This document shows positions 42,650 through 51,489 of a stretch of 64,000 bases of DNA, one piece after another. Source of the DNA: Nitrospira sp. CG24A (GTDB lineage Bacteria; Nitrospirota; Nitrospiria; Nitrospirales; Nitrospiraceae); assembly GCA_002869925.2 (NCBI GenBank), contig NEWT02000035.1:327015-391014 (forward strand). The letters are read 5' to 3'. Numbering within the stretch: position 1 is the stretch's first letter; the number at the start of each line of letters is the position of its first letter. Made by a program: the position numbers and the translations under genes. The notes beneath the pieces were generated by a model. It had not been told where the DNA came from. It was given only the letters and a program-made list of their open reading frames with translations, and made no database searches.

Positions 42650-44527
42650 TTAGGCCTCTTGCGACGACGACGGCGGCGGCGCCAAGACCCTTGCATTTCC
42701 CTCGGCTAACTCTTCTCCGATCGCAGGCGATTGATCACGCTGAGACATCCAGAACAGGACGAGTACCGCCCCCCAGAATACCATCATGTTGAGCGTCACC
42801 ATCTTCGCCGCAAACGCAAAATCCGGTGTGAAGGCCCAAGGAGAGACATCCGCCATCAACTCGCTGACATGCCAGGCCAGCCGCCCGGAAGAACGGATAT
42901 AACCCATGAGACCCATCACCCATGTGAAGGCTGCGGCCAGTCCAAACAACCCCGCCATGCCCCTAAGAGAAATCTTTCCCCACTGAACCGGCCCGTGAAG
43001 AACCGCCCCCTTGAGCATCATGCGATTGATGATGATTCCAACCACAAGAACCGTCAATGTTGTTGCGGCCTGCGGCGACGACAGCCCGACACGGAGCTTC
43101 GCCGGCAGGTAGTACCCATAGACTGAGAGCCAGATAATGTTGAGCGACCCCAAGAAAAACAGCGCGCCGATGAGGAAGTTCCCTTTCGTGACCCAGGGCA
43201 CAACCATCGTTCGATTGGCGCGGCGGTAATACAGAAAGCTCATGGTGGTCACGAGAATCATGATGTTGACCGCGCCGTTCTTTGCCGACATCACTCCATA
43301 ATTGCCGACCACGGGATGCGACGCTCCACCCATCGCCTTCACTTCGCTGGCCGACATAAAGACGGTATGGGGTGTCAGCCACACAAACAATGCCACCATG
43401 AACACCGAAAGCAGCACCTGGTAATAGGGCTGATACCGTTCCCCACCGCGAAGGCGCGCCATGCTCTGCCAGAGGTAAAAGTTGACTCCCAGAAAAAGGA
43501 CGCCGATTAAGATGGCCTGCACGACGAAAAGCCATGTGAGCAATCCGCCCATCATGGTCACACCCATACTCTGGCTGAATGAGTAGACCGATCGCATCAA
43601 CCAGTAGCCGGCAAAGGGCATGGGCAACAACGCGATAACCGTGACAAATAAAAAGATATGCCCGACCCAGTCGAAATAGGCGCTCTCTTTTTCTGACTTG
43701 CTCGTAAAGAATCGATAACACGCGTAGGCCATCACCACCGCGCCGCCGGACATAATATTGGCCAGGAAACGATGGACATTCAGTGGATTCCACAAAGCCG
43801 AATGGAGCAAATGCCATCCATTCCCCAAAAACTGCCCCTTTGCATCGACACCAGCTGGCGCCATCATGAAAGCCGACCAAGCGTTTGCCAACAGCAGCAG
43901 TGCCGTCCCGAAGAGATTGCTCAACAGACCGATCGAGGCATGAGCCCACTTCGAAGCCGGCGCAGCCAGCCGATTCCAACTATAGTAGTAGGTGATGAGT
44001 AGCAGCGATTCTCCGAGAAACACGAACGCGTAGACCGGCATAAACGTTTTGAACGTCCCCCCCATGTACTTCATGAAGCTGGGATAGAAATAGAGAAAGA
44101 TCCCCAGCATGCAGCTCCCGACCACGGCCGTCACCGACAAGGCGAGGAGAGCGACTTTTGCCAGATCCCGCGCAAGGCCGTCGTAGCGAAGGGCGAGTTC
44201 GGGGTTTTTGCTCCTGAGCCCAAGAAATTCCAGCAACACACAAAAAATCGGCAACGCGAGAACAAATCCACCGAAGTAGGTGTGGAGCTGGGTGACGAAC
44301 CACACGAGTAGTCGACTATCCATTTCCCCAAAACGCGAGTAGACCGTCTCTTGAGGAGAAGGGGCCGGCGGCCCCTCGGGAGTCCCTGGTGTCTTGAAAT
44401 ACAGGTCGGTGGCCTCCTCGGCAAATGATTGGCTCTGAAGCCCCCAACCAATCCCCAAGGCCGCGAGCACAACCATCAGCAGGACGGAAAGCCCGATGAC
44501 TCTGTACGCTCTCTTCTTCATAACCAT
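42650..44527 (-). CDS. Cytochrome bd-like terminal oxidase, paralogue 2
   Basis: A 625-residue paralogue of the protein at 37.2 kb, collinear over nearly the whole length. Shared blocks include WFVTQLHTYFGGFVLALPIF, GWHLLHSALWNPLNVHRFL, WLTPHTVFMSASEVKAMGG, HPVVGNYGVMSAKNGAVN and MGLMGYIRSSGRLAWHVSEL. It has about 14 helices. The conserved His pattern WHxxHxALWNPLNVHR could hold haem and an additional metal. ATG 44527 has AGGTAAG upstream. Its operon lacks cytochrome c genes but adds DUF3047, a glycine-zipper and two FGE-like genes, so its electron donor may differ from paralogue 1. Confidence 0.87.
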   Translation of the reverse strand: MVMKKRAYRVIGLSVLLMVVLAALGIGWGLQSQSFAEEATDLYFKTPGTPEGPPAPSPQETVYSRFGEMDSRLLVWFVTQLHTYFGGFVLALPIFCVLLEFLGLRSKNPELALRYDGLARDLAKVALLALSVTAVVGSCMLGIFLYFYPSFMKYMGGTFKTFMPVYAFVFLGESLLLITYYYSWNRLAAPASKWAHASIGLLSNLFGTALLLLANAWSAFMMAPAGVDAKGQFLGNGWHLLHSALWNPLNVHRFLANIMSGGAVVMAYACYRFFTSKSEKESAYFDWVGHIFLFVTVIALLPMPFAGYWLMRSVYSFSQSMGVTMMGGLLTWLFVVQAILIGVLFLGVNFYLWQSMARLRGGERYQPYYQVLLSVFMVALFVWLTPHTVFMSASEVKAMGGASHPVVGNYGVMSAKNGAVNIMILVTTMSFLYYRRANRTMVVPWVTKGNFLIGALFFLGSLNIIWLSVYGYYLPAKLRVGLSSPQAATTLTVLVVGIIINRMMLKGAVLHGPVQWGKISLRGMAGLFGLAAAFTWVMGLMGYIRSSGRLAWHVSELMADVSPWAFTPDFAFAAKMVTLNMMVFWGAVLVLFWMSQRDQSPAIGEELAEGNARVLAPPPSSSQEA

Positions 44528-44612
44528 ATGCTTACCTGACAGCAAGAAAACGACGTTGAATCATGAAAACTTCGGGGATCCGCACAGGTAACACAACAGA
44601 AGACCAGCCCCG

Positions 44613-44847
44613 CAGGATGCTCAAAACGTTCAGGCTTCTCACCCGCCCAACCCCGTCGCGCCAAGACGCGCCGTTCCGCGGGCAAGGCCGCAGCGAGTGA
44701 AGGCCCGAGGCGTACCCTCTGGGGCGCACGGTGCGACGAATAAGGAGCATCACGTCTGTGCGCGCCGCCGAGTGGTGAGGCGGCCGGGTCCCCGTTGAGG
44801 GTCTGAACGATGCGAGAACGCCGCTGGCGGACTTTTTCAGCATCCTG
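44613..44847. repeat. Dispersed palindromic element, long copy (235 bp)
   Basis: It begins CAGGATGCTCAAAACG and ends CTTTTTCAGCATCCTG, the same inverted ends as the 122-bp copy at 5697-5818. The interior shares AAGGCCGCAGCGAGTGAAG and GATGCGAGAACG with the other copies, plus about 110 bp of extra sequence. It occupies the gap before bd-like oxidase 2. Confidence 0.75.
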
Positions 44848-44848
44848 A

Positions 44849-45904
44849 TTAGACCTTCGAGCCGGAACCAGCCTGCATTGGCACACCTGCTCCCGTTGAC
44901 TTGCCAAGAATGCCCATGACGAAAGGACATCGGAGCAAGGCACTCGACATCGTGTGTCCCTGCTGCTCTTCTACCTGCCGGCGATACCCAAGATAATAAC
45001 AATACAGCGCCATCATCCCTGTGACGAATCCGCCACAGACCATCGCATAGGCAGTGGGAATTCCTGGCTGCCTCAAGAAAAAAATTACACAGCCCGCCGC
45101 CACGAGATAGTATGTCGCAGCAAAGGAAAGCCCCGGCCACCACCAATACTTGAGCAATTCACCCGGCTTTGTGTGCGACAGCCCTTGAGTCCATGACGAT
45201 TGAGGATGAAGCCCGCCCAAATAGGCACAGAGCGCAACCCCGCCCCCCAACAACGCGACAGCAGACAATTGCACCAAGGCTGCAACCTGATTCGTCTCTA
45301 CCAAATATCCCAGGGACGCACCCATCGCCCCCACGATGAGACCAACTGCGACCCAAGGGCCGAATTGCATCGCATGGCTGCCCACCATCGTCCGGAGTGC
45401 CACCCCATCGGGAAATGTCGGAAATGGACGGCCCATGAGGGTGACTTTCCGCACATGACCGATCTCGAACGCATCGCGCGCGACCGACGTGCAGGAAATG
45501 ATGATGGCCATCATGGCCGGCCCATCTGGATGTTTAAGATAGTCGTACCCGACAAGCCAGAGCAACGCCAAGACCAACAGAGACAACTGGACCCCATACA
45601 CAAACCCGATCCAGCCACCAAGCCACGTAAGTAACCGGTTACCGTCCTCTCGCACGATGTTCCCCCACCCAGTGGCCCGACCAACTCGATACGCGAGCAA
45701 AGCCGTCACCAATGAGACAAGGCCGCTGACCGCTAACAGCACGATCGGTTCAGAAAGCGGCAACAGCAGCTTGGTTATTCGATAGACCGCAAACGCCACC
45801 AACCCAGGCACAAACATCACGATCCGCTTTTTTTTACGCACTGAGTATTCAGTCACAGCCAGACTGAGGCTGGGCAACACTCGTAATGCCATTCGGTGCA
45901 ACAT
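44849..45904 (-). CDS. Polytopic membrane protein of unknown function
   Basis: A 351-residue protein with about eight hydrophobic helices (e.g. IVLLAVSGLVSLVTALLAYR, GWIGFVYGVQLSLLVLALLW, WVAVGLIVGAMGASLGYLV, ATYYLVAAGCVIFFL). No transporter or enzyme motif was recognised. VRKVTLMGRPFPTFPDGVAL is a polar loop between helices. It stands alone between two repeat elements. Confidence 0.65.
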   Translation of the reverse strand: MLHRMALRVLPSLSLAVTEYSVRKKKRIVMFVPGLVAFAVYRITKLLLPLSEPIVLLAVSGLVSLVTALLAYRVGRATGWGNIVREDGNRLLTWLGGWIGFVYGVQLSLLVLALLWLVGYDYLKHPDGPAMMAIIISCTSVARDAFEIGHVRKVTLMGRPFPTFPDGVALRTMVGSHAMQFGPWVAVGLIVGAMGASLGYLVETNQVAALVQLSAVALLGGGVALCAYLGGLHPQSSWTQGLSHTKPGELLKYWWWPGLSFAATYYLVAAGCVIFFLRQPGIPTAYAMVCGGFVTGMMALYCYYLGYRRQVEEQQGHTMSSALLRCPFVMGILGKSTGAGVPMQAGSGSKV

Positions 45905-45912
45905 GATTTGCC

Positions 45913-45985
45913 CGTTAAACGTGAACGGTGAAACGTGAAACGACGGAGGCTCTTCTCATTTTACGTTTCACATCTTACCTTTTAC
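45913..45985. repeat. Inverted GTGAAAC-type heptamer repeat
   Basis: GTGAACGGTGAAACGTGAAA (about 45920-45940) faces TTTTACGTTTCACATCTTAC (45959-45978). It is another member of the 7-bp-unit family in an intergenic gap. Confidence 0.65.
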
Positions 45986-46476
45986 GCCTTCTGTGCGCCC
46001 ATCCCAAAGTAACGCGCCTTCACTTCTTCCATCAGTGCAACGGTAATGCGCGTGCCGCCGCGATCTACCGCAGTCCGTTCTAACTCAATGCGTGCCATGG
46101 CACGTACCGGCGCCGGCACCTTGTCCAATCGCCGTTCCGCTTCTGGCTCCCACTCGATGCGTTCGCCGGTCCTTGGGCGGAGCACAACATCATAGGTGAC
46201 CACTCGTTCTTTTCTCATCCGCATATCCTGCTCGATTTCACTTCGCACAAGTGGGGCGAGATACGGAGGCATGCGATCCAGTCGATGGATGGCGTCATCG
46301 GTCCACATCATCCGGTCGATAAGCCCGCTGGGTTGACCGGCAGGAACATCAACCCCGACTCGCAGCCCACAGCCTCGACATTCCGTTCGTATAAACCACT
46401 GGGGAGTTCCATCCCCATACGACCGTTCTTCAACTCCTTCGGTATGCATCCAGCGACCGCAACCGCAGGTCAACAT
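45982..46476 (-). CDS. Protein with two PCP-reductase-like helical motifs
   Basis: A 164-residue protein. An N-terminal zinc-ribbon-like part (MLTCGCGRWMHTEGVEE, ECRGCGLRVGV) precedes two copies of the PCP_red motif (protochlorophyllide reductase 57 kD C-terminal family): WTDDAIHRLDRMPPYLAPLV and WEPEAERRLDKVPAPVRAMA, the second followed by RIELERTAVDRGGTRITVAL. The motif binds near redox cofactors in BchB, but in non-phototrophs its role is unknown. The start at 46476 avoids a repeat-derived N-terminus. Confidence 0.7.
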   Translation of the reverse strand: MLTCGCGRWMHTEGVEERSYGDGTPQWFIRTECRGCGLRVGVDVPAGQPSGLIDRMMWTDDAIHRLDRMPPYLAPLVRSEIEQDMRMRKERVVTYDVVLRPRTGERIEWEPEAERRLDKVPAPVRAMARIELERTAVDRGGTRITVALMEEVKARYFGMGAQKA

Positions 46477-46489
46477 GGTACAACACCGT

Positions 46490-46520
46490 GAAGTGTGACA
46501 CGTGACACGTGACACGTCTC
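46490..46520. repeat. Tandem CGTGACA heptamer
   Basis: Three CGTGACA units with flanking GTGTGACA form a variant of the heptamer repeat family just upstream of the PCP_red-like gene. Confidence 0.6.
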
Positions 46521-46585
46521 GGAGCGCGTAACTATCTGCCTTCTCCGCATTATGTGCGCATCACTCATCACAGATTACCCATCAC

Positions 46586-47302
46586 TTACCCAATCTTCCC
46601 CGGATACAAGAGATAGAGCATCGTGTAGGTGGTGGTCCCGGTCACAAACAGAACGCAATAGACGACCATCGTGAACAGCCCGAGCGCCCGATGGCGGCGC
46701 GCGCCGTTGGGCCAGATCCGTTGAATCGTCATCTCGACTGAGAACACGACCGCTATGACAGCCAGCAAACCGAGATACACTTCAAATTTCCGCATGGAGA
46801 AATCGGCGGTGGCGATGCGTGATAAGAACAACAGCATGATCAGCGCCGTCAGTGTACCGAAGATGATCCCTATCTTCTTCCACGTCGTGAGCAACAATGT
46901 CTCCCTGAGCGATCGGACACCATCAATCACTTGTTGCGCGCGGAAGCCGAGCACGATCATATAAATCGCCATAACTAATCCGAGAATGACCAGAATAATG
47001 TGCACGGTCAGCACAGGAATGAAGACATAATCGTAGAGCGCTTGCGATCCACCGAAGCCCTCTTTCCCTTCAAATGCCAACACGCCTAATTGGCGAAAGA
47101 GGTAGTAGCTGATGAAAAACGCCACCATCGCGATCATCCCGCCAAACATCATCCAGTGATGCACATCCGCACGGTGTCTCTTCGCTTGAATCCAGCCGAT
47201 CACGAAGAGCCCCGTAAAGAACGTCGCCATGAGTTGGCTCATATCTGCCCCAACCGTGGCATGGGTTCCAAAAAACCCTGGCTCTTTCAGCCACTCAAGC
47301 AT
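46586..47302 (-). CDS. DUF420-like membrane protein
   Basis: A 238-residue protein with about six helices. Conserved His and Met residues occur in HHWMMFGGMIAMVAFFISYY and VFIPVLTVHIILVILGLVMA, typical of DUF420 proteins (some members, such as CtaM, help mature haem-copper oxidases). A role in oxidase biogenesis here is inference from family and from the respiratory genes 2 kb away. The start at 47302 gives MLEWLKEPGFFGTHATVGAD. Confidence 0.7.
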   Translation of the reverse strand: MLEWLKEPGFFGTHATVGADMSQLMATFFTGLFVIGWIQAKRHRADVHHWMMFGGMIAMVAFFISYYLFRQLGVLAFEGKEGFGGSQALYDYVFIPVLTVHIILVILGLVMAIYMIVLGFRAQQVIDGVRSLRETLLLTTWKKIGIIFGTLTALIMLLFLSRIATADFSMRKFEVYLGLLAVIAVVFSVEMTIQRIWPNGARRHRALGLFTMVVYCVLFVTGTTTYTMLYLLYPGKIG

Positions 47303-47363
47303 TCAACTCCTAGTGATCACTCGTGAAAGGTTTCGGACGAACATCACTTGGCTGTCCTACATT

Positions 47364-48353
47364 TCACGGCAGTTGAGAACGAATGCCCTGCACAACCGCT
47401 GACGGTTCCAATTCTGTCACCGTTGGAAAACCCGCCTCCCCCATCCAGCGAATCGCATCTGCCGTCTTGTAACAGCCGCCTTGCTCGGTGTTCACGAGAA
47501 TATGGACCGCAAATGCGGTGGTCCAGGCCGGACCGGTTCCGGCCTCATTTAAGAATCGGTCCTTGATGACCAACCGGCCACCAGGTGCCAAATGGGTCCA
47601 GACTCTCTTCACCAATGCTGCATTCGTCGAAAAGTCTTGATAATGCAAGATGTCGGACATCAGAACGACGTCGTAGGGTCCACCAAGTCCATCTTTGTTA
47701 AAGTCTCCTGGACGCAACGCAATCCTCGCTTCCAAACCAGCCTCTTTCACCGTTCGTTCAGTGAGTCGGAGCGTCGCGGGCAAATCGAACACTGTGGCAG
47801 TCAGCTCCGGATAGGCCTGACAAAAAGCAATTGCATTTGTCCCGGCCCCACCTCCCAAATCCAGGAATCGTACCGGCCCGCTCAACTGCAGCCGCTTAGC
47901 AAAGTCCGGCCCGCTCTGTTGCCCAATCCTATGAAGAACCGCCAATACGTTACTGCCTAATTCGGGGTCGGTCTCAAAGACGTGCCGGTCAACCGACCGC
48001 TGCCCCGTGCGAATCGTCTGCTCCAGCTTGCCCCAGTTGTCCCATTCTGCATCGTGAAGCAGCAAGAGATGCCCGATATATTGGGAGGAACTGCGGACCA
48101 GATGCGTGACTGCGGCAGCCGAATTTCCATAAGAATCCCCTTCTTTCACCAACAGTCGCATCGCGACGAGAGCATTCAACAGCAATTCCAGCTGCTGCCC
48201 ATGGGCGCTAAGACGGTCGGCCATATCATGGAGAGTTTTCCGCTTTTCATCCAAGACGGAAAACACATCCAGCTTAATGGCTGTGAGCAGAATTTTTGTC
48301 TCCCAGTAGTATCCCAGCTGGAAGATTTCCGCGAGCGAGAGTTCTCGTGACAC
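47364..48353 (-). CDS. SAM-dependent O-methyltransferase
   Basis: A 329-residue enzyme of the plant-type O-methyltransferase/hydroxyneurosporene methyltransferase family. A winged-helix dimerisation domain lies at ~1-95 (IFQLGYYWETKILLTAIKLD). SAM binding is at VRFLDLGGGAGTNAIAFCQA (~167-186), followed by RIALRPGDF and YDVVLMSDILHYQDF (active-site His). The substrate is unknown, possibly a quinone-like or aromatic compound. The start is a GTG with GAGGG 8 bases upstream. Confidence 0.85.
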   Translation of the reverse strand: MSRELSLAEIFQLGYYWETKILLTAIKLDVFSVLDEKRKTLHDMADRLSAHGQQLELLLNALVAMRLLVKEGDSYGNSAAAVTHLVRSSSQYIGHLLLLHDAEWDNWGKLEQTIRTGQRSVDRHVFETDPELGSNVLAVLHRIGQQSGPDFAKRLQLSGPVRFLDLGGGAGTNAIAFCQAYPELTATVFDLPATLRLTERTVKEAGLEARIALRPGDFNKDGLGGPYDVVLMSDILHYQDFSTNAALVKRVWTHLAPGGRLVIKDRFLNEAGTGPAWTTAFAVHILVNTEQGGCYKTADAIRWMGEAGFPTVTELEPSAVVQGIRSQLP

Positions 48354-48985
48354 ACCACAGCCCTCAAGGAAATAGCTTTGAAACTCGGCATCTTACCTAG
48401 ATCGGAAACTGAAAGGCAAGGCGGCAGAAGTGGTATGCCTGGTGGAAGAAATACAAGGATTCCCCCCCTATGATTTAAGACGCTACTGTGGCTATTGAGG
48501 TCCGAGAAAAGTCGATTCGATCGCGTATGGAAAATTGTACTTGTCGAAGCGCACGGTCACACAATGCCCTGTGACGGCTGCGCGCCAAGTGGTGTCTCCC
48601 CACAAGCAAAGCCGCACTCGCATCCCGACGGCTGGTCACGCAATCTCCAACTCCACATGCACGAGCCGGCCAAGCGCTGTGGCAATATTGACCAGAGCAT
48701 CCGGAGAGAACCGCGACACGCGCCCCCGTAACAGGTCATTCCTGCGAGGCTGGGTGACACCGCAATGGATTGCAGCATCGGCCTGCTTCCAGTCCTTGGC
48801 TTTGATAATAGCCGCAAGCTGGCATGCACGAGAAGGAGAAGTCAGGGAAGAAGATGGAGCCATCTCCACCTAGCATGCTCGGCTGTACCTACATCATCTG
48901 CCGGGATGGTATGATACAGCCAGTGATACGACGAACACTGCTATCGCTCTATCCCGATAAGTCTGTAGCTCGTAAATGGCCCAGA
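48354..48985. other. Region without intact genes, holding an antitoxin remnant
   Basis: A 630-bp stretch between the methyltransferase and the lipoprotein pair. Apart from the XRE fragment at 48636-48835, no credible frame was found. The first part (48400-48560) carries no recognised feature. Confidence 0.6.
48636..48835 (-). pseudogene. Remnant of an XRE-family (HigA-type) antitoxin
   Basis: The minus strand encodes ACQLAAIIKAKDWKQADAAI, HCGVTQPRRNDLLRGRVSRF and SPDALVNIATALGRLVHVEL, the C-terminal two thirds of an XRE antitoxin (consensus KxxGWTQAxAAxxLGVTQPRxSDLxRGK). The N-terminus and any toxin partner are absent, and there is no credible start. A decayed toxin-antitoxin gene. Confidence 0.75.
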
Positions 48986-49399
48986 ATGAAAAATGAAATA
49001 TTTCAAGACAGACCTTCGCGATACCTATATGGCGCCATTCTGCTTCTGCTCTTGCTATCAGGGTGTGGCGCCATCCTCCATGGTGGGAAGCAAGAGGTGA
49101 CCTTCGACTCAAAACCGCCTGGTGCCACCGTCACACTCGACAATGCAACCCAGTTTTTCACTCCTCACACGATGCTACTATCACGATCATCAAATCATCA
49201 CGCGATATTTAAAAAAGACGGCTATGATCCGCAACGAGTGATGATCCAGCATCACTTCCTCGTGGGACCGTCCATCATCGGTAACATCCTCCCGCTCTTT
49301 CCTGTTGGCTTCACCATCGATGTCGTCACTGGATCGGCATGGGGTTTTGAACAGGACTACATCGCCGTCGACCTCACGAAAGCAAAGTCGCAGCCATGA
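48986..49399 (+). CDS. Lipoprotein with PEGA-like domain
   Basis: A 137-residue protein from ATG 48986. The signal LLLLLLSGCGAILHGG contains a lipobox (SGC). VTFDSKPPGATVTLDNATQF resembles a PEGA surface-domain strand pair, and the C-terminus has two hydrophobic turns. An upstream in-frame ATG at 48824 would put 54 non-signal residues ahead of the lipobox and is unlikely. It overlaps the next gene by 4 bases. Confidence 0.7.
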   Translation: MKNEIFQDRPSRYLYGAILLLLLLSGCGAILHGGKQEVTFDSKPPGATVTLDNATQFFTPHTMLLSRSSNHHAIFKKDGYDPQRVMIQHHFLVGPSIIGNILPLFPVGFTIDVVTGSAWGFEQDYIAVDLTKAKSQP

Positions 49400-50100
49400 A
49401 TAGATGCTCGATCACGCAACGCCCCATGTTGTGGACTTGGCTGCTCGGGCTGGCAGGTCTGGCATTCGCTACATCAAGTTGTACTGGGCCGATCGTGAAT
49501 TCTTCAACAAACGAGCCGCCGCTCGAAACTAGCTTAGATCACCATGGTGTGCAGTTCGATACGACGACATCTCGCCCAATCCCGTTCAGCCTAGCCACCG
49601 GATCAAAACTGGGACTCCTCCATGATGACCGCGATGAAGGAGAACGGCATGTGCGCGTGACTCTCGAACAGGCAATTTTCTCTCTGAAGGCGTCGATCCC
49701 AAGCCTCGTTGTGGTGGAACGGCGCAGCATAGACGATCTCCAAAAAGAGTTTCAGTTCCAGGCGAGAGGATTGGTCAAGGATCAAGATCTGGCAAAGATC
49801 GGACATTTCCTGGGATTGGACTATGTCGTGGTCTTCGATCCGATCTATCACGACCTGAACGAATTGTACGGGCTCAAGAATCAGATCGACACATGGAACG
49901 TAGTGCTCCCCCTGAAGGTCATTGCCGTAAACACGGCAGAAGTGAAACTCCATTGTCTGGCAACTGTCAAGGCCAAGGTGGGAAGACAGATGAAGGCATC
50001 GGAAGTACGTCTCCTCAATCAGGAAGCCCTCAGCGTCGCAGCCACTCTCGCCAGCCAGTGCCTATCCTCCTCGCTTACTGACGCGACTCCCCACTTCTAG
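49396..50100 (+). CDS. Lipoprotein, CsgG/LpoB-like
   Basis: A 234-residue lipoprotein (lipobox FATSSC, Cys ~29). Its body, LVVVERRSIDDLQKEFQFQA, then LAKIGHFLGLDYVVVFDPIY, follows the pattern of CsgG/LpoB-type outer-membrane lipoproteins (alternating strand/helix with a degraded GxxxGAD region). It is co-translated with the PEGA-like lipoprotein. No partner is identified. Confidence 0.6.
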   Translation: MNRCSITQRPMLWTWLLGLAGLAFATSSCTGPIVNSSTNEPPLETSLDHHGVQFDTTTSRPIPFSLATGSKLGLLHDDRDEGERHVRVTLEQAIFSLKASIPSLVVVERRSIDDLQKEFQFQARGLVKDQDLAKIGHFLGLDYVVVFDPIYHDLNELYGLKNQIDTWNVVLPLKVIAVNTAEVKLHCLATVKAKVGRQMKASEVRLLNQEALSVAATLASQCLSSSLTDATPHF

Positions 50101-50181
50101 CCAAAACAAGGATCCAGTCAGCAGCGTAGAGTCTGCCCAAAGAAAATCTGCCTGTTGTTGCACTACAGAACACAGAGGCGC

Positions 50182-50217
50182 GCTGAGGGAGGAGAGAAAA
50201 ATTTCCTCCCCCCCAGC
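50182..50217. terminator. Possible bidirectional terminator
   Basis: GCTGAGGGAGGA pairs imperfectly with TCCTCCCCCCCAGC around a loop that includes AAAAATT. It lies between the convergent lipoprotein operon and the small exported protein gene. Confidence 0.5.
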
Positions 50218-50234
50218 GGCATACTGCGCAGAAA

Positions 50235-50588
50235 CTAATATCCGTAGTAACGCCCGTAATAGCGGTAGTAGTGGTTACAGTTCCGATACTCATAGTAGGA
50301 ATACATTAAGTTGCCACAAGTCCACCCAGGCTGCCAATTCGACGGCGGCCTTTGCTGAGGAGGAGGAAGCCCATTCTTGAGTGCTTGCGCAAGATAGGCA
50401 TCCAGCGCGGCTTGGTCCCCAGCATTAAACGGCCTGTCCATCGTTTGTTGGTTCAGGGCCTTCTGCATAGCCTCCATTTCTTCCTTTTCCCCTGCGAGAA
50501 CCATGCTGCAGGCCGATGCCACGATCCCAATGGTAAGGAAACCGCGCAGCATACAATTCAACGCCCCTTTCATCATGTTGTGTCGCAT
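50235..50588 (-). CDS. Small Tyr-rich exported protein
   Basis: A 117-residue protein with a signal sequence (LRGFLTIGIVASACSMVLAG). A charged region KEEMEAMQKALNQQTMDRPF is followed by a Tyr-rich tail (YSYYEYRNCNHYYRYYGRYY) with two Cys. No family recognised. GAGG lies 6 bases before ATG 50588. Probably periplasmic or outer-membrane associated. Confidence 0.55.
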   Translation of the reverse strand: MRHNMMKGALNCMLRGFLTIGIVASACSMVLAGEKEEMEAMQKALNQQTMDRPFNAGDQAALDAYLAQALKNGLPPPQQRPPSNWQPGWTCGNLMYSYYEYRNCNHYYRYYGRYYGY

Positions 50589-50709
50589 GCTCAACCTCGC
50601 CTGATTAATGTGTTGCCGTCAACCAGGAGGGAACGTGTTCTCCCTATCTGGCACTCATTGCGTAACCTGATCATCACGAAAGGAATACCTGCCCCGACTC
50701 ACCGATCCC

Positions 50710-51489
50710 TCAAAATAATCCAGACAGCGACTTCGTCAGTCCTTGCGTCAGCGCTGAGGCCGCTTCTTCGTAATCAAGATTCGCCTTGTTGGCCGTGCTG
50801 ACAACCCTGGTGCGATACTTCCTGAACTTCGTCACCTCGGAAGAAGATTGAGATGACGATCCCCCGATGCCTTGCTTCAAGGTTTGTTGATTATCCTGCC
50901 GCACAATTACTCCCTCGGGAGCTTTTTCAACCAACTGAATGTCAGTCACGACCATGAACAGCACATCCTTCACAAAAGCGCCCGTCACGGTTTCCGTGAG
51001 GCCTCCGACGGCACCTCCAATAAGCCCCCCGCCAACGGCACCTCCATATCCTCCGGCTGCATAACCGACCCCGCCGCCTGCCACCGCGCCAAGCGCAATC
51101 GCCCCACCATACCCATTGTTCAAAGCCGCTGCAGCGGCTGTCGGATCGGTTTTGGCCACGCTGAGGACATTGGCTTGGAGCCGATAGTACGCCTTATCGG
51201 GACTATCCGTGATGCGATAACCTTTCTTGATCATCGCTTCCTTAAGCGGCCCCGCAATATCAAAATTGTCCTTATCTGAGGTATTCCGAACCTGGATATG
51301 CATGACCATCTTTTCCGGCTCGACAGGATCGAGAAAGACCGTCTCGCTCATTTTCGTTTGCACATCAAGGTTTCGTTTGCTAATCATCACTTCTGTCGCA
51401 GCGCACCCGGACAGAAACATGAGGGCCACCCCTCCCACAGCTGCACGTAACATAACCAACGATTGCAAACCCCTATTATTCCCATCCAT
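50710..51489 (-). CDS. TraT-like complement-resistance lipoprotein
   Basis: A 259-residue lipoprotein (lipobox MFLSGC). The TraT pattern is clear: SGCAATEVMISKRNLDVQTK, VFLDPVEPEKMVMHIQVRNT, and a glycine-rich central hydrophobic section (GAVAGGGVGYAAGGYGGAVG). Chromosomal TraT homologues are outer-membrane proteins of mostly unknown role. ATG 51489 has AGGAG 7 bases upstream. Confidence 0.85.
   Translation of the reverse strand: MDGNNRGLQSLVMLRAAVGGVALMFLSGCAATEVMISKRNLDVQTKMSETVFLDPVEPEKMVMHIQVRNTSDKDNFDIAGPLKEAMIKKGYRITDSPDKAYYRLQANVLSVAKTDPTAAAAALNNGYGGAIALGAVAGGGVGYAAGGYGGAVGGGLIGGAVGGLTETVTGAFVKDVLFMVVTDIQLVEKAPEGVIVRQDNQQTLKQGIGGSSSQSSSEVTKFRKYRTRVVSTANKANLDYEEAASALTQGLTKSLSGLF

Noticed and set aside
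42963..43979. 338-residue open frame overlapping bd-like oxidase 2
   Set aside because: An alternative frame within a strongly conserved membrane protein; Cys/Arg/Gly-rich and without helices.
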